From Utricularia gibba (lineage: Eukaryota; Streptophyta; Magnoliopsida; Lamiales; Lentibulariaceae), in NCBI GenBank assembly GCA_002189035.1, contig CM007990.1:930001-994000 (forward strand): DNA of 64,000 nucleotides. The letters are read 5' to 3'. Shown here in pieces: positions 1-18,961 of this stretch; the first letter of the stretch is position 1, and every line of letters begins with the position of its first letter. The notes beneath the pieces were generated by a model, which searched no databases, was not told the origin of the DNA, and was given only the letters and a program-made list of their open reading frames with translations. Position numbers and translations under genes: made by a program.

Positions 1-50
1 AACCTGTTGCCAGTCCTTCCTTTCAAGGGAAGTTTAGAGTGCGTTGTTTA

Positions 51-1379
51 TTACGTTTCTGTAGACGACTCGGCGTGCTTTCTTACAAAGAGCTTGCTTA
101 TGTCCTCTGTCACAATGTTGCTCCTGCAAAATAAAGATGTGAATTAATTCAACCATGGCAGAAAAGAAGGTATGGAAGAGCATGAATGGCATACCTCCCA
201 GTAAGCTGAGGAGGGAGTAATCGACCACCAACAGTATCTGGAGAAGTCTTCAAGTGAGGCAACAGCCCTTTAGAGATTTTTCTATGAGGGTTCTGGGCAA
301 CTGATTCATTATGGTCTCTTTTCCGGGATTCACTTTCTGCCATTGCAGCTGCGACCCATGATGAGTGGTTGGATGCTCTCAGTGGATTAGACGGCAACAT
401 AGGCGAATTCAGTAAAAGAGAGGCATCAGGGAGCTTCAGGTCAGGTAACGGATCAGGAGGAATGGCAGCCTTTTGACTAGTTGTGGAATTCAAAGATATC
501 CTGAAAGTTAACACCACATCAATAAGCACACTGTAAAGAGTTTTACAATAAGTAGAAGCATACAGGAAAAAAGCCACAAGGTACAATCACAAAGCTAAGA
601 GAAACTGAGAGGGCGCTTTCATTTTTAGATTTCGGTTAGAATCGCATGATTATTTCAAGCTGTATGCATCCATGATTAATGGTTAAAATTTAAAAGTAGC
701 AGATAGCAAGATTCAATCTGAGGCAACAAAAACACTGAAGAACTGTAAAACAGCCGTCTCTATAGCTGCACATCACCGTGTGCCATAAAGAACAAAAGGA
801 AACTACTCCACAGGAAGCCAATTTCGCGTACACAGATTGCAGGCATGACGTTATGGGCACTTGATTACAAGGCCTAAAAATACATTCTTCCCGATCAGAA
901 AGCAAAGAAAACTTTTTGCAACTAAGTTCTTGATTAGTAAATGTGGCTTCAACTCAATAAACTAAACAATGTCGGATTTTGATGCTCTACCCAGTATCAC
1001 AAAGGAAGAGAAAGTCATAAAATCACCTCAGCTACACCAACTACATGATACTAGAATGCATCAATTCCGTTTTCCTTTGCTCCATACCACCCATAAATCC
1101 AAAACACCTACTGCACGCATCCCAACTTAGAAGCCAATGAGCAAGGAGGGAGTTTATAACAACGACACCATTCTCTCAGAGAAGATGAACAGGACGAAGC
1201 AATTACCTCTGGCCGGATTTTGACGGATTATCCTCCGGAGTCCTTTCGCTGGGTGCAGAAACCCCAAAACGCGGTCGTTTTGAGGTGCTTTGTTTCGACT
1301 CCTCCGCATCTTTGCCCTCGTCAACGTGATATACTGGCTCGTCTTCGTCGGAGGAGGCGGCGTAATCAACCAGCGACAT
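51..1379 (-). CDS. Conserved plant protein of unknown function, 3 exons
   Basis: Three exons join in phase into 183 residues: 1379-1207, 500-195 and 123-51. Both introns have GT-AG ends and split an AGG Arg codon. The protein opens with an acidic MSLVDYAASSDEDEP segment. A Leu/Pro-rich middle follows (LPDLKLPDASLLLNSP), then a basic Ser/Lys region with AAMAESESRKRD, and a tail LLPPQLTGRSNIVTEDISKL ending in FVRKHAESSTET. I recall plant homologues with this layout and the PPQL-GRSN-VTEDI tail but no assigned function. The acidic start and basic patches suggest a nuclear protein, which is inference. The chosen start is the Met of MSLVDY rather than an in-frame Met 39 residues upstream, because the conserved part begins there. 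It lies in tandem with the next gene on the same strand. Confidence 0.8.
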
Positions 1380-1596
1380 GATCCACGGCTGACGGATTCT
1401 GGATTCTCCCCCTCGTCGACCAGTTCTTCCTTCGCAGAGGCCAAATATCTTAAAAATTTCATTTCTTTTCCCATAAAAAAATATCCTCGTCGACACAACG
1501 GTAATAGTAAAAAGATTAAACTGTAATTATTAATTATTTACTGTACAGTAATTCATTCATCTACACACGCGCACACCGCTGCTCCGTAGACCCCCG

Positions 1597-2448
1597 CTAG
1601 GGCTTCCTGCTCAGTTCATCCCTGTAACAATCCAGGAGCTTGTTCCTCGCAGCGAAAGCTTCCGAGAACAGAGCTTCCGCCGCCTTCTCGATTCCTTCGA
1701 TCCCCTTCTCCAGGAGCTCCAATGCCATCTCCAGCCTCTCCACGCCTTCACCGGTTGAAGCTATTCCTTCTACCGCAGCGTTCACTTCCTTCACTTCCTC
1801 CGTTACGCCATCTCCGTTTTCGCTGAATCTCAAATCCAATCCCTTCACCAGCGATGAATCATGTATGGAAATGATTGATTCTCGTGTTTCCAGGTATACT
1901 CCTCGTTCGCTGCATAAACATGAAAGCACGAATGCTAGTGATAAAACGCTAGTGTCCCCTGCAATCGCCAATCCAGCAACAGCCATTCTTTCTTTATCTG
2001 AATCAGTGGATTGGATGATCGTCTTTCCACGGATTCTTTCAAGAATCTTCTTCAAGGGTTCTTCTGGATGATAGCCGGGGATCAATTTCAGGGTATGGGA
2101 CACCGAAATCCTCGAATGACGAAGGCGTAAAACGGCGGCGTTTATCAGATTCAGCATGTCGAGCAGATTCAGGGTGTAGTAGAAATACTCCTCCGCGGTG
2201 GGGCTCCCCCACCGGCTCATCGGATAGTCTATTTCAACCACCATATCCGAAAATGCCCTGTTGACGAAAGTGATCAACTCGAAGCATTTTCCCAGATCCC
2301 GCAGCCGCGGTTTGATCTGGAGGTCCGCGGCGAAAGCCAAGACCTTGGACCGGAAGTTGTGCAGCGGAGCCGTGGAGGCGGCTGCAGGGAGCTTCCGACC
2401 GAACGGAAAATTGCTGAAACAACCAACTCTGTTTTCTAGCAAAACCAT
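1597..2448 (-). CDS. BPS1-like (BYPASS1-related) plant protein, intronless
   Basis: A single uninterrupted frame gives 283 residues from the Met of MVLLENRVGCFSNFPFGRK. The frame is open for 21 residues upstream, but this Met matches the usual MVLL start of proteins named BPS1-like. The sequence is alpha-helical throughout. EEYFYYTLNLLDMLNLINAA and RLRHSRISVSHTLKLI resemble the BPS1-like core, and the end has the pattern EALFSEAFAARNKLLDCYRD. The family is plant-specific. BYPASS1 itself limits a root-derived mobile signal, but most members are uncharacterised. The assignment rests on remembered similarity, so the gene is much more certain than the name. Confidence 0.7.
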   Translation of the reverse strand: MVLLENRVGCFSNFPFGRKLPAAASTAPLHNFRSKVLAFAADLQIKPRLRDLGKCFELITFVNRAFSDMVVEIDYPMSRWGSPTAEEYFYYTLNLLDMLNLINAAVLRLRHSRISVSHTLKLIPGYHPEEPLKKILERIRGKTIIQSTDSDKERMAVAGLAIAGDTSVLSLAFVLSCLCSERGVYLETRESIISIHDSSLVKGLDLRFSENGDGVTEEVKEVNAAVEGIASTGEGVERLEMALELLEKGIEGIEKAAEALFSEAFAARNKLLDCYRDELSRKP

Positions 2449-3201
2449 CCACAGACAGAAAAAAACGGTAAAAGGGTAGATCCCTTCTTTCCGACTTACT
2501 CTTTGCGGCAAACGTCTTAATACCTATATACATAGACAGGTGGGCACACGGCATCAGAAACGTGTGCAGCTTTGAAGAAGCAGGGGAATAGGGTTGAGTG
2601 ATCAACGGACGAAAGAGGCGCACGCTGTTTTGAAGGTACACGGTGTCGCATACCATTGGCTCCCCTGTATTCCTCACTCCCTACGCAACATCCTTATCAG
2701 CTTCCGTTCCACATTGGAGAAGATGGATGTATCTTGTGCAGTGTCTTCCTGAATCCATTAGATCTGAGTTCAAGATTGTTTCTTTGGTTCTGAATTTTGC
2801 TGCTACTTGGAGCAGCAGAAGCTGATGAGCTCCCCTGATCTGAACCAAAGCAACTAGCAGTAACATAATACAGGTGACTCTGTGAGTCAGCAAGCCACCA
2901 AGTCTGGGAATGGAATATATTACACGGCATCAGCCAATTCACTCCCACAAAAGAACTGGATTACAGATAAAACTGAAGATGAGAATAAAAAATCATCTTC
3001 CATGGCAGGAGCTCCACTCCAAGAATGATCAACCGCAGCAGCAATGGCAGTTGCGTGCATTGAGAAAATTGACAGATTTTGACATGGGATCACACTGTCA
3101 GTGCATCCAGCCAGGTGAACTCAGCCGACTTGAACAGTATACATGAGGCCAGTCGGTTTGGAAGATGGAGAGACAACATACACAGTACTTGAGCTGAATC
3201 C
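2449..3201. other. Intergenic/UTR stretch between the BPS1-like gene and SMC5
   Basis: This holds the 5' flank of the BPS1-like gene and the 3' flank of SMC5, both on the minus strand. Only short open frames occur and none looks conserved. No promoter element or repeat is convincing. Confidence 0.5.
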
Positions 3202-11431
<8,230 letters not shown>

Positions 11432-11548
11432 TGACACGTCGAGCCGGCACCCAATTTCTTCTTTCTTTCTCCCTCCAAGCGTGTGGAGTAAGCTCGACAC
11501 GAAAGAGGGATCGACACTGCCGGCGAAACGCCCTCAAGCCGGAGAAAT

Positions 11549-11557
11549 GGCGCGAAA
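11549..11557 (-). promoter_or_regulatory. E2F-type site
   Basis: On the minus strand this reads TTTCGCGCC, an exact match to the E2F/DP consensus TTTSSCGCS. It lies 118 bp upstream of the SMC5 start codon, a sensible position for S-phase expression of a chromosome-maintenance gene. Function is inferred from sequence only. Confidence 0.55.
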
Positions 11558-11568
11558 ACAATGGACCG

Positions 11569-11583
11569 CACGTGCATCACGTG
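11569..11583. promoter_or_regulatory. Paired G-boxes
   Basis: Two CACGTG hexamers occur at 11569-11574 and 11578-11583, with starts 9 bp apart. G-boxes bind bZIP and bHLH factors, including light-response factors, which would suit a plastid sigma factor gene. They are nearer to SMC5, so the target gene is uncertain. Confidence 0.5.
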
Positions 11584-11765
11584 ACATACAAGAGGTAGTT
11601 GGAAACAAAATATAATTTCATAAACAATCAGAAAAGAAAATATCACATTTTCAATAATATATTTGTATTCATATTATTTAATATATTTTACAATAAATAG
11701 GAAAATATCTCACCAATAGAGAAGTATAACCATTCACTCACCCCCTCTCTCCCTTCTCCATTACC

Positions 11766-13246
11766 ATGTCTTCCTTCTTCTCCTCATCATCAGTCCCAAT
11801 CTCTTCTTCCTCCTCCTCCTCCTCCTCCTCCTCCTCCTCCTCTTCCGCATACTCCATTACCAGATCTTCTCTGCATCTCAAGCTCAGCTCTGCCTCCACC
11901 CTTCTGCTCCAAGACACCCATCCTCTCTCATTCCATCTCACCAGAGAAGATGCAGTCTCCGGCGTAATGGATGCCGTGAACGAGACTGACGGCGGCGGAG
12001 GAGATGATTATGTCAAGAACAGGGGGAGGAGGAGAGCCAGGAGAGCGAGACATTTGAGAGGCGTGGAGGAGACAGAAGGGAGTGATGAGCCTGAATCGGC
12101 TGATGCAAAGAGAGGGAAGTCGAAGTTCATGAGCTCTAAAGAGGAGGCCAGATTGTCATGGCACCTAAAGGTTACATAAAACATGTATTGATTGTAAGTG
12201 AAGTGCAGGTTTTGTGGGCGGTGAGAGATGGATTCAGTCTGTTTTCTTGCACCACAGGAAAGAGCAAGAGTTGAGGTTGTAAGGAGTAAGCTGGTAGCTG
12301 AAATGGGAGAGGGGGAAGCTTTAACCTGGAGCCAATGGGCGAAAGCTGCAGGTATGAGCCAGAGGAGTCTGGACAAGGTCCTGTGCAGAGGCAGAGAATC
12401 GGAGAAGAAGATCACCGTCTGCTATCAAAGCCTTGTGGTATCTATCGCTTCTTTGTACCAAGGGAAAGGTCTCAGCATCCACGACTTGATTCAGGTACTG
12501 ATTCCTCCCCAGTCCTCTTCCCAAGGAGCAGAAACAGTTCAGCAATGCTTGTGATTCCCACCATTCAGGAAGGTAGCATAGGGCTCCTTCATGGAGCTCT
12601 AAAGTTCAAACCAGAGAAGGGATACAAGCTCTCCACCTACGCATACTGGTGGATCAGGCAGTGCATCATGCGTGCCATAGCCAAGAAGTCCAGACTCATT
12701 CGAATGCCGGTAACTCCACACCCTTCACCCCTTCTGAGAAAACACCCTTGAGAGTCTCTCCTCTGACAGGGAACTGTGAACGAGGCGATGCCAAGGATCT
12801 GCGAAGCGATCAACGTGCTGAGCAGGAAGCTCCAGAGGTTCCCCACATACAACGAGATTGCAGAGGCGACCAACATCAGTTCCACCGTCGTCAGACACGC
12901 TGTTGAAAGCAGCAAATCCCCGATCTCGATCGACAGGGCGGTTACCAGCCGGGGCTGCATGTCCTTGCAGGAGATCATCCCGGGGCCCGATGAGATGAGA
13001 CCGGAAATCAGAGTGAGAAAGAGTTTGCTGAAGCAGGAAGTGAACAGACTTCTGAAGAGGCTGTGTGAAAGGGAAGCAGAGATCTTGAGGCTCCACTTTG
13101 GGCTACATGGAGGCACGCCCTGCTCCTTTGAAGAGATTGGGAGGCTCCTTAAGCTGTCAAGGGAAAGAGCAAGACAGCTGAGTTCTGATGCACTGTTGAA
13201 GCTACAGAAGATGAAAGAAGCGCAGGATCTGGTGTACTTACTGTAG
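11766..13246 (+). CDS. Plastid RNA polymerase sigma factor, SIG4/SigD-like
   Basis: Four exons (11766-12170, 12258-12494, 12569-12709, 12770-13246) join in phase 0 into 419 residues. The N-terminus is Ser-rich with a run of Ser codons, consistent with a chloroplast transit peptide. Conserved sigma-70 parts follow: region 1.2-like [12 protein letters not shown]; region 2 with [19 protein letters not shown] and [20 protein letters not shown]; region 3 from [15 protein letters not shown]; and region 4 with [13 protein letters not shown] and the helix-turn-helix [18 protein letters not shown]. Plant SIG proteins are nuclear-encoded and direct the plastid-encoded RNA polymerase to promoters. The SIG4 choice rests on the LSWHLK motif and the length; a related class such as SIG1 or SIG3 cannot be excluded. 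It starts 334 bp from SMC5 in the opposite direction. Confidence 0.88.
11808..11842 (+). repeat. TCC trinucleotide microsatellite in coding sequence
   Basis: About eleven TCC units sit in the first exon of the sigma factor and encode a poly-Ser run in the presumed transit peptide. Copy number is likely to vary between individuals. Confidence 0.85.
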
Positions 13247-13978
13247 TTACATATGATAAATATATACATATATGTACACATTTTTAAATTAATTTTTACA
13301 TATTTTACTTGAAATAGAAAAAAAATATTTTTTATATGCATCAAATGTATTTACATTTTTTAATATTTATATTAAACGTGTTTAAGTAATTATTTTTATT
13401 ACATAATATCACGACTCATTCTTTTATTGCAAAATATTATATACTTTGAACTTTTAATCCTTGTAATTGTACATTTTTTATTTTCAAGAAAAAAAACTTA
13501 TATCAAATTAGAGAATTTTTTTTATATAAACTGTTTCTTTAATCTATTCTTAATCGATCTGAGATTAATCTAATGTCATTATATACTTCTTTGGGTTACA
13601 CCCAACAAATGTGACTTATAAACATGTGACTCAAATAAAAAATTTAGTTTGTAAATTTTTCAAAATTTTAAATTAATTTCATAATTTTATCCCAAATATA
13701 CATATAATTTTCCTCCAATAAATATACTTAAATATTTAATTTATTTCAAATATATTTAATTAATTATTTTATATTAAATATGATTTATACGTAAATATAT
13801 GATTCCAAATTAGAAAATTTATTTAGAATAAAATACTTTAATTTTTCTTATTAAAAAATCGGAAATTATTATAAATAATAATAAATTGATATTTTGCTTC
13901 GTACAAAATCCCCTTTTCTGTGTTCGTGGCGGTTGGAGATAGAAGCTGCTTGGTGGAAGGATTAGGGTTAGGTTTTGG
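13247..13978. other. AT-rich intergenic DNA
   Basis: This is the 3' flank of the sigma factor gene and the 5' flank of the small Lys-rich gene. It is very AT-rich with many homopolymer tracts. I see no gene or clear repeat. Confidence 0.6.
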
Positions 13979-14302
13979 ATGTCGTCGGAGGCGTACGAGA
14001 GGGTGAGGGCCGGAAGGCTGACGTTCAAGGGCGGAGAGCTCGCTGTGCGGGAAAAATCGATCAACAAAAAGAAAAAGAAGAAGAGCAAGAGCAAACTTCT
14101 TGATGAAGCGGCTGCAGCCGAGGATCCCGCAGCAACCGCTGTGGAGGCTTCCGGCGCGGGTGATATTTATACTATTGATGCGGCCAAGAAGATGAAGTAC
14201 GAAGAGCTATTTCCAGTGGAAACCAAGAAGTTCGGGTACGACCAAGTTGTGAAAACCAAGTCTGTGGAGGAAGCCCTTGACGATCGCGTGAAGAAGGGCT
14301 GA
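13979..14302 (+). CDS. Small Lys-rich protein with FAM32A-like N-terminus; apparent frame break at its end
   Basis: The open frame encodes 107 residues. The N-terminus EAYERVRAGRLTFKGGELAV followed by INKKKKKKSKSKLLDEA resembles human FAM32A, a nuclear protein linked to the spliceosome. The second half, IYTIDAAKKMKYEELFPVE and then KKFGYDQVVKTKSVEEALDD, is typical of the plant proteins I remember. The frame stops early after DDRVKKG. Shifted by one base, the sequence reads on as ADRYCK and then TGA at 14316-14318, which is the tail I recall in homologues. One extra G in the GGG at 14296-14298 would explain this. The gene is intronless and expression is likely nuclear; the function is unknown. 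Confidence 0.8.
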   Translation: MSSEAYERVRAGRLTFKGGELAVREKSINKKKKKKSKSKLLDEAAAAEDPAATAVEASGAGDIYTIDAAKKMKYEELFPVETKKFGYDQVVKTKSVEEALDDRVKKG

Positions 14303-16002
14303 TCGTTATTGTAAATGAAATCTGCTTGCTTTCTCGATTTCTGGTGTTTCGAGTTGCCAAATTTGTAGGATGTGCATTTACCTTTTCTGCCTTGAATATG
14401 AATTGCCTTGATCGAGTTAAAAGTTCCTATAGTGTTTTTCTTGGCTCCAAGTATTGATCTCTAGGAATATTTGGATTTCATGCTTAGCTTTTGAAACTAC
14501 CCCTATGTTGCCGTTAGTAGATTTCCCAAATCTTCAATAGACAATGGAGGCATATCAGCAAGGTTCTGCTTTTCTCTAGTTTTAAGAAGGCTTTTGGAGA
14601 TGCAAGATAAATCATGGCAGTGATTTTCTGACCTATTTGAATGCAGCATGTGGGTTTTAGTCTTTTTTCTTTTCGTGGGCAATTCAAAAGATGATTTCTC
14701 TTCTTTGCAATCGGCTTGCTTTCGACCCCATTCGCAGCTTTTCATACAGAAATTCGTGGGAGAAACATGTGCTCATCCAAGGTGGCCTCTTGTTCAGGGG
14801 AGAAGCGAAGAAGCACTTGATTTGTTTAAGGGACATGCAAGAATCAATGGAAATGAATTGCCACAGAATTTGAGCATCAAGCCGTCATTTGTGAGTGGTA
14901 TTCAAAAAACTTCTGCTATGTATGAGCTTTTGGACAACAATGGGCTGTCAGAGAATTGGCTTTTTGTCACGATCATTGGTTTGGAATTGTTTAGTTTACT
15001 TTGCCATGAACTCTTTTCTTCTTCAGCTTTTTTTGCTGGTTTTCTTGCGTTCTCTGCATTGTTTTTTCCTCAGGCAATGGAAATAAGAACAATATTGGAC
15101 CACCAATCCAAACTGGTGTGCTTTTTTAGGTTTGACAGTTGACACCTGGGGTGTTAAAGCTGTTTCCACTGCTTACAATATATTGAATGTTCACTTTGTC
15201 GAGCTTATCCCTACATAAGCAAGTAACCTCAATGCCGAGACAGGCGTTGATGTTGGGTGGTTCTATTTCTCCATTTCTGGTTGTGTTAGGAAGAACATGG
15301 GCATCTCTATCCTTTCTTCTGCTCGGAGTTATGCCGACTGTTATTGGAGTAGTGATCTTTGTTCCTTGCACTAGCCTTATCCATATACCCTTTCTGAAAC
15401 TTGTTTTCCAGGACAAGAGATCATATGCTACGGACGTGCACAACCATCTACATAAATCCATCGCTTCATGGTTGTGTCTTCCGGCGACTGCGACGGCAAA
15501 CGCCGCGGTGGCGGCAACATTTCTACGCTAAGGACGTGGCCGTGGTTCCAATCTCATCGGATGTCCCCGAAGGGACAGGACTTCGCCGTGGCATACAACC
15601 GCGTATCTAAGAATATATTCTCTTTTTCTTCGCTTATTTTTTTTAATTTATAATGCCGATAAATTGTGTGGACAGGATGCGTCTGGACAGCCCAACCCTT
15701 TTGGATGACGGCGGCTGTCTGCCACAGGATCCAGCTGTGGTTTGTTGTCTTTTTCAGGCAAAGATCAAATCTTTGTTCACACTGTGCACGTGACACGTGG
15801 CACAAGTCAATAAATCTCGGCCACACACCCATCTTCTGGAGGGTTCGAAAACTATTCAATTTTTTTGGATGAAAAAACTTTCCTTCGTGGCATCATCTGT
15901 TCCTGATCTTTTTCTTCCCCTGAAACCCCTCCAAATTTCGTTGCACTCCCTGTCCGTTTTCTGGGTTTCCCTTTCTGTGATTCTTTCTTGGGGTGTCTTT
16001 TT
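14303..16002. other. Region without a recognised gene, upstream of the RVE-like gene
   Basis: Open frames at 14648-15142 and 15187-15531 encode partly hydrophobic peptides, but I recognise neither. They lack clear splice partners or family motifs. The stretch may hold untranslated exons, a noncoding RNA or decayed gene sequence. The last 300 bp are probably the RVE promoter and 5' UTR. Confidence 0.4.
15787..15801. promoter_or_regulatory. Twin G-box/ABRE cluster upstream of the RVE-like gene
   Basis: CACGTG occurs at 15787-15792 and again inside ACACGTGGC at 15793-15801. The pair lies about 210 bp upstream of the predicted RVE start codon. G-boxes of this kind bind bHLH (PIF) and bZIP factors, fitting light, clock or ABA control. 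This is a sequence match only. Confidence 0.5.
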
Positions 16003-17465
16003 ATGGCAAGTGAAGTTCAAGTTTGTTTTGTTTAGTTTGCCGGTTTTCAGCCCGTCGCCGAGTGTAATGAAGGTTAGATCATCTCATTCTTGTAAATTTG
16101 TTATTGGTCACGATGTATTCAAGCATTTGGTCGATTTAGTTGCTGTAATTTCCCTTGTGGGGGTGTGTTCTTTTGAAATGATGATTAGGAGTAATTGAGA
16201 TGAAGCTTAGTTTTTCGCCATTCTTCTTATGTAGGATCCATCAACAGAAACAAGCAATGTGGCTTCTCAAGCTCAGCCCTTTTCTGCTGGGGGAAATGGG
16301 TATTCGCACAAGGTTAATGATCATCTTTTACCTAAAAGACTGATGCAACAGATTTGGTTATGTGGGGGTGGTTTTGCATTAGCATTTATCATCTCCACAC
16401 AATGTATTCTAGGTCAGAAAGCCTTATGTCATTACCAAACAGAGAGAAAAATGGACGGCCAATGAACATCAGCGCTTTGTGGAAGCTCTCAAGTTATATG
16501 GCCGCGGTTGGCGACAGATTGAAGGTGCGGTCGTCCGCAAAATGTATCTTTTTTTTTTTTTTTCTTCAAATGCTCGATGAATTTGTAACATTGTATGATA
16601 ATTTTGTTTTTTGGCAGAGTATGTGGGTACAAAGACGGCTATTCAAATAAGAAGCCATGCTCAAAAGTTCTTTGCCAAAGTCAGTCGAGACACTGGTGCT
16701 TGTGGAGAAGGGTTGCTGAATCTGGAGGATATTCCTCCTCCTCGGCCAAAGAAAAAACCATTGCACCCCTACCCTCGGAAAACAGAAAATAAAGAAGATA
16801 CTGACTCGAATGCCCTCGAATGCTTGACTGATGATGGAGAGAAATACTCTCCAACCTCAGTTGCCTCAGCTGTTAATTCTGATAATATAGAGTCTGCAGT
16901 AGCTGAGATGCACAGTTCCTGCCCTTCACCAACTTCTTGTGCCACAGATGCTTTATCTGGAAACTTGTTAACATCTGCTAACTTTTCTGCAGTTCCTCCT
17001 GGTGATAATTTGATTAAGGTGTGGTAATGATTTTATATCTGCAGCTTGCGTATAGTTTATACCGTTTGTAATGAGCTAATTTTCTTCCCCTGGCTTATCC
17101 AGAAGTCCCATCAGGACTCGGAGTCCACCATGGAATCTCCATTTTGTGCTGGACAGCGTACAAGTTTCAAGCTATTCGGAAAAACGGTTGTTGTTGTAAA
17201 TGGTGCAGGACAGTCCTCAGATGTTATGGGAAGTTCTGAGTCTCGTCCGGAGAGCCCTGATGACCAGCTTGTGCATGGATTCATCCCTCCCCTACCAACA
17301 GCTTCCCCACCATATCCACCGCAGGCAAACAACAATGATCTGAAGAGGGATCAATCTGCTTGGTGCTACACTTGTCTGCTGCACCCCTACTTACCAGGAA
17401 CTGCTGCTGCTGATTTTAACACCATGTTAACGAATACCCCGATCCAAATCAGGGACGGGGTATGA
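16003..17465 (+). CDS. REVEILLE-type single-repeat MYB transcription factor (RVE1/2/7 group)
   Basis: Five exons (16003-16020, 16235-16312, 16413-16524, 16618-17018, 17103-17465) join in phase into 323 residues, starting MASEVQDPSTETSN. The MYB repeat begins after VRKPYVITKQREKWTANEHQ. It continues RFVEALKLYGRGWRQIEEYV and ends with the diagnostic SHAQKFF helix, followed by the Pro-rich NLEDIPPPRPKKKPLHPYPR of the CCA1/LHY/RVE family. These nuclear proteins bind evening elements and link the circadian clock to growth and auxin. The downstream part includes FKLFGKTVVV, also usual in the family. The frame ends right after a GGGG run; the +1 frame stays open for 66 codons beyond, so the C-terminus may be cut short by a one-base error. 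Confidence 0.88.
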
Positions 17466-18961
17466 CAGACAGCCACGAATCTCCTGGAGGAGATTCAGGC
17501 TCAAACAGAAAATGTTCGCTCATAGAATCACTGTCCCATTTTGGAGGGCAGTTTGAGTTCAGACACTCACCACCATTGTCTATCTGCTCAGTGTTCCTGC
17601 AGGACCATGAAGATGACCTCTTCATGACAAGGAGTTTTGCGTGTGGTTGGAAGTTTCTTTAGTGTAACTTGTGACTCCTGCAACATTTGTTGTATGTAAC
17701 AAAGTCGAGCAGTTTCTTTTTTGGCCAAAATCAACAAATTAGTAATCGAATGAGAAGAGGAGGCTCACCCCTCGGTGGGCATATGGGGCCGTTCATGGAC
17801 CACAGAAACCGAGCTCACTCAGCTTACTTTTTGCATTCGAGCTGCTCATCCTCATGAACCCACATCTCTCTCTCTCTCTTTAGATCGTCAAAATGGACAG
17901 CATATTAGAGAGCATGGGATGGATCCGTACTACTACAGAGGAAAATACGTATGTTTGGATTGGCTGCTTTGAACCAGTTCCGGCAAGGTGTGTTTGAACC
18001 AGTTTGGATTGTGTTTCCAAGGGAAATGAGTTTGTGGGCACAAGCAAATGAAATGGAAGAGGGCAAGGGATATGGGAATCTCAATCTCCCCTTTGCTGTC
18101 CCCGAGAAACTGCTGAGCATCCCCACTCCCATGATTTATTGCCAGCTACCCTTTGCATCTGTCCCCCATCCCACTTCTGATACAACAGCCTGCTCAGGGC
18201 CAAGTTTTGAGCTTTCCCTTTTTGTTGTTTGTTTCCAAGTCGGAGGCACTTGGGGGTGGCGTCGATGAAGGAAAGGCGTCGTTTTCAAGAGAATGGTGTG
18301 GTGTGGGTGACCACATCTCTGTCACTCAGTCCCGTCTCCCTCACCAGTTCCGATCCATCTGAGCTGCTGACCTCACAACCATCATTTTAATACTGAAGGA
18401 TTCTGAATATTTTTTGTATCCATTAAAATATGCAATCTAAATCCCCATGCTGAACTAATGTCCATAATATAATGAGCAACTAATAACTACCTAACACCAC
18501 AAATTGGTTCCTTTTGTGTTCTGCAGAAAAGAAACAAAAATGCAGAGGGCCCTGAATCTCTGAATCTGAATCAAGGAGGGAGGAAGGAGGTGTTTGGAAA
18601 AACTAAGTCAATGCCCGAACCGTTCGGTTATGTTGGATCAGGGAACCGGAGGGTGCGTTCTTGACTCTGGGATCAGCAAATGGAGAAGAAAGCAGTTGTT
18701 GTCAAGTGTGAATGCCTCTCGGGATCAGCAGTTGCAGGAGCTGGAGGGATAGATACATGGATGGATAGTGCAGCAGCAGCTTAGTAGTGTGTGTTGCATG
18801 GATGGATGCAGTTGCAGAAGGCAGCAGCAGCAGTAGCAGCAATAGGTCAGTTGTCAGCCCCACCAAGGAGCATTCATGTACTCAGATACCCATCCATCGC
18901 TGCTCATTCATTGCTCCCTTTCTCCTCCTCATCAGCCATTAATGGAGCTCATTCAGAGCAG
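17466..18961. other. Intergenic region between the RVE-like gene and the HD-Zip gene (convergent)
   Basis: The first 200 bp probably hold the RVE 3' UTR, or its C-terminal codons if the frame is restored. The last part is the 3' flank of the HD-Zip gene. A CT dinucleotide run lies at 17865-17880. Short open frames around 17950-18360 show no recognisable motif. Confidence 0.45.

Larger units (their letters stand above)
11432..11765. promoter_or_regulatory. Shared head-to-head promoter region of SMC5 and the sigma factor gene
   Basis: Only 334 bp separate the two start codons, so both promoters and both 5' UTRs must fit here. The SMC5-proximal part is GC-rich and has an E2F-type site and two CACGTG boxes. 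The sigma-proximal part is AT-rich, with several TATA-like stretches around 11655-11700. A two-way promoter is an inference from the spacing. Confidence 0.6.

Noticed and set aside
11738-11941. Minus-strand frame with a long Glu run
   Set aside because: It is the antisense of the TCC microsatellite in the sigma factor exon.
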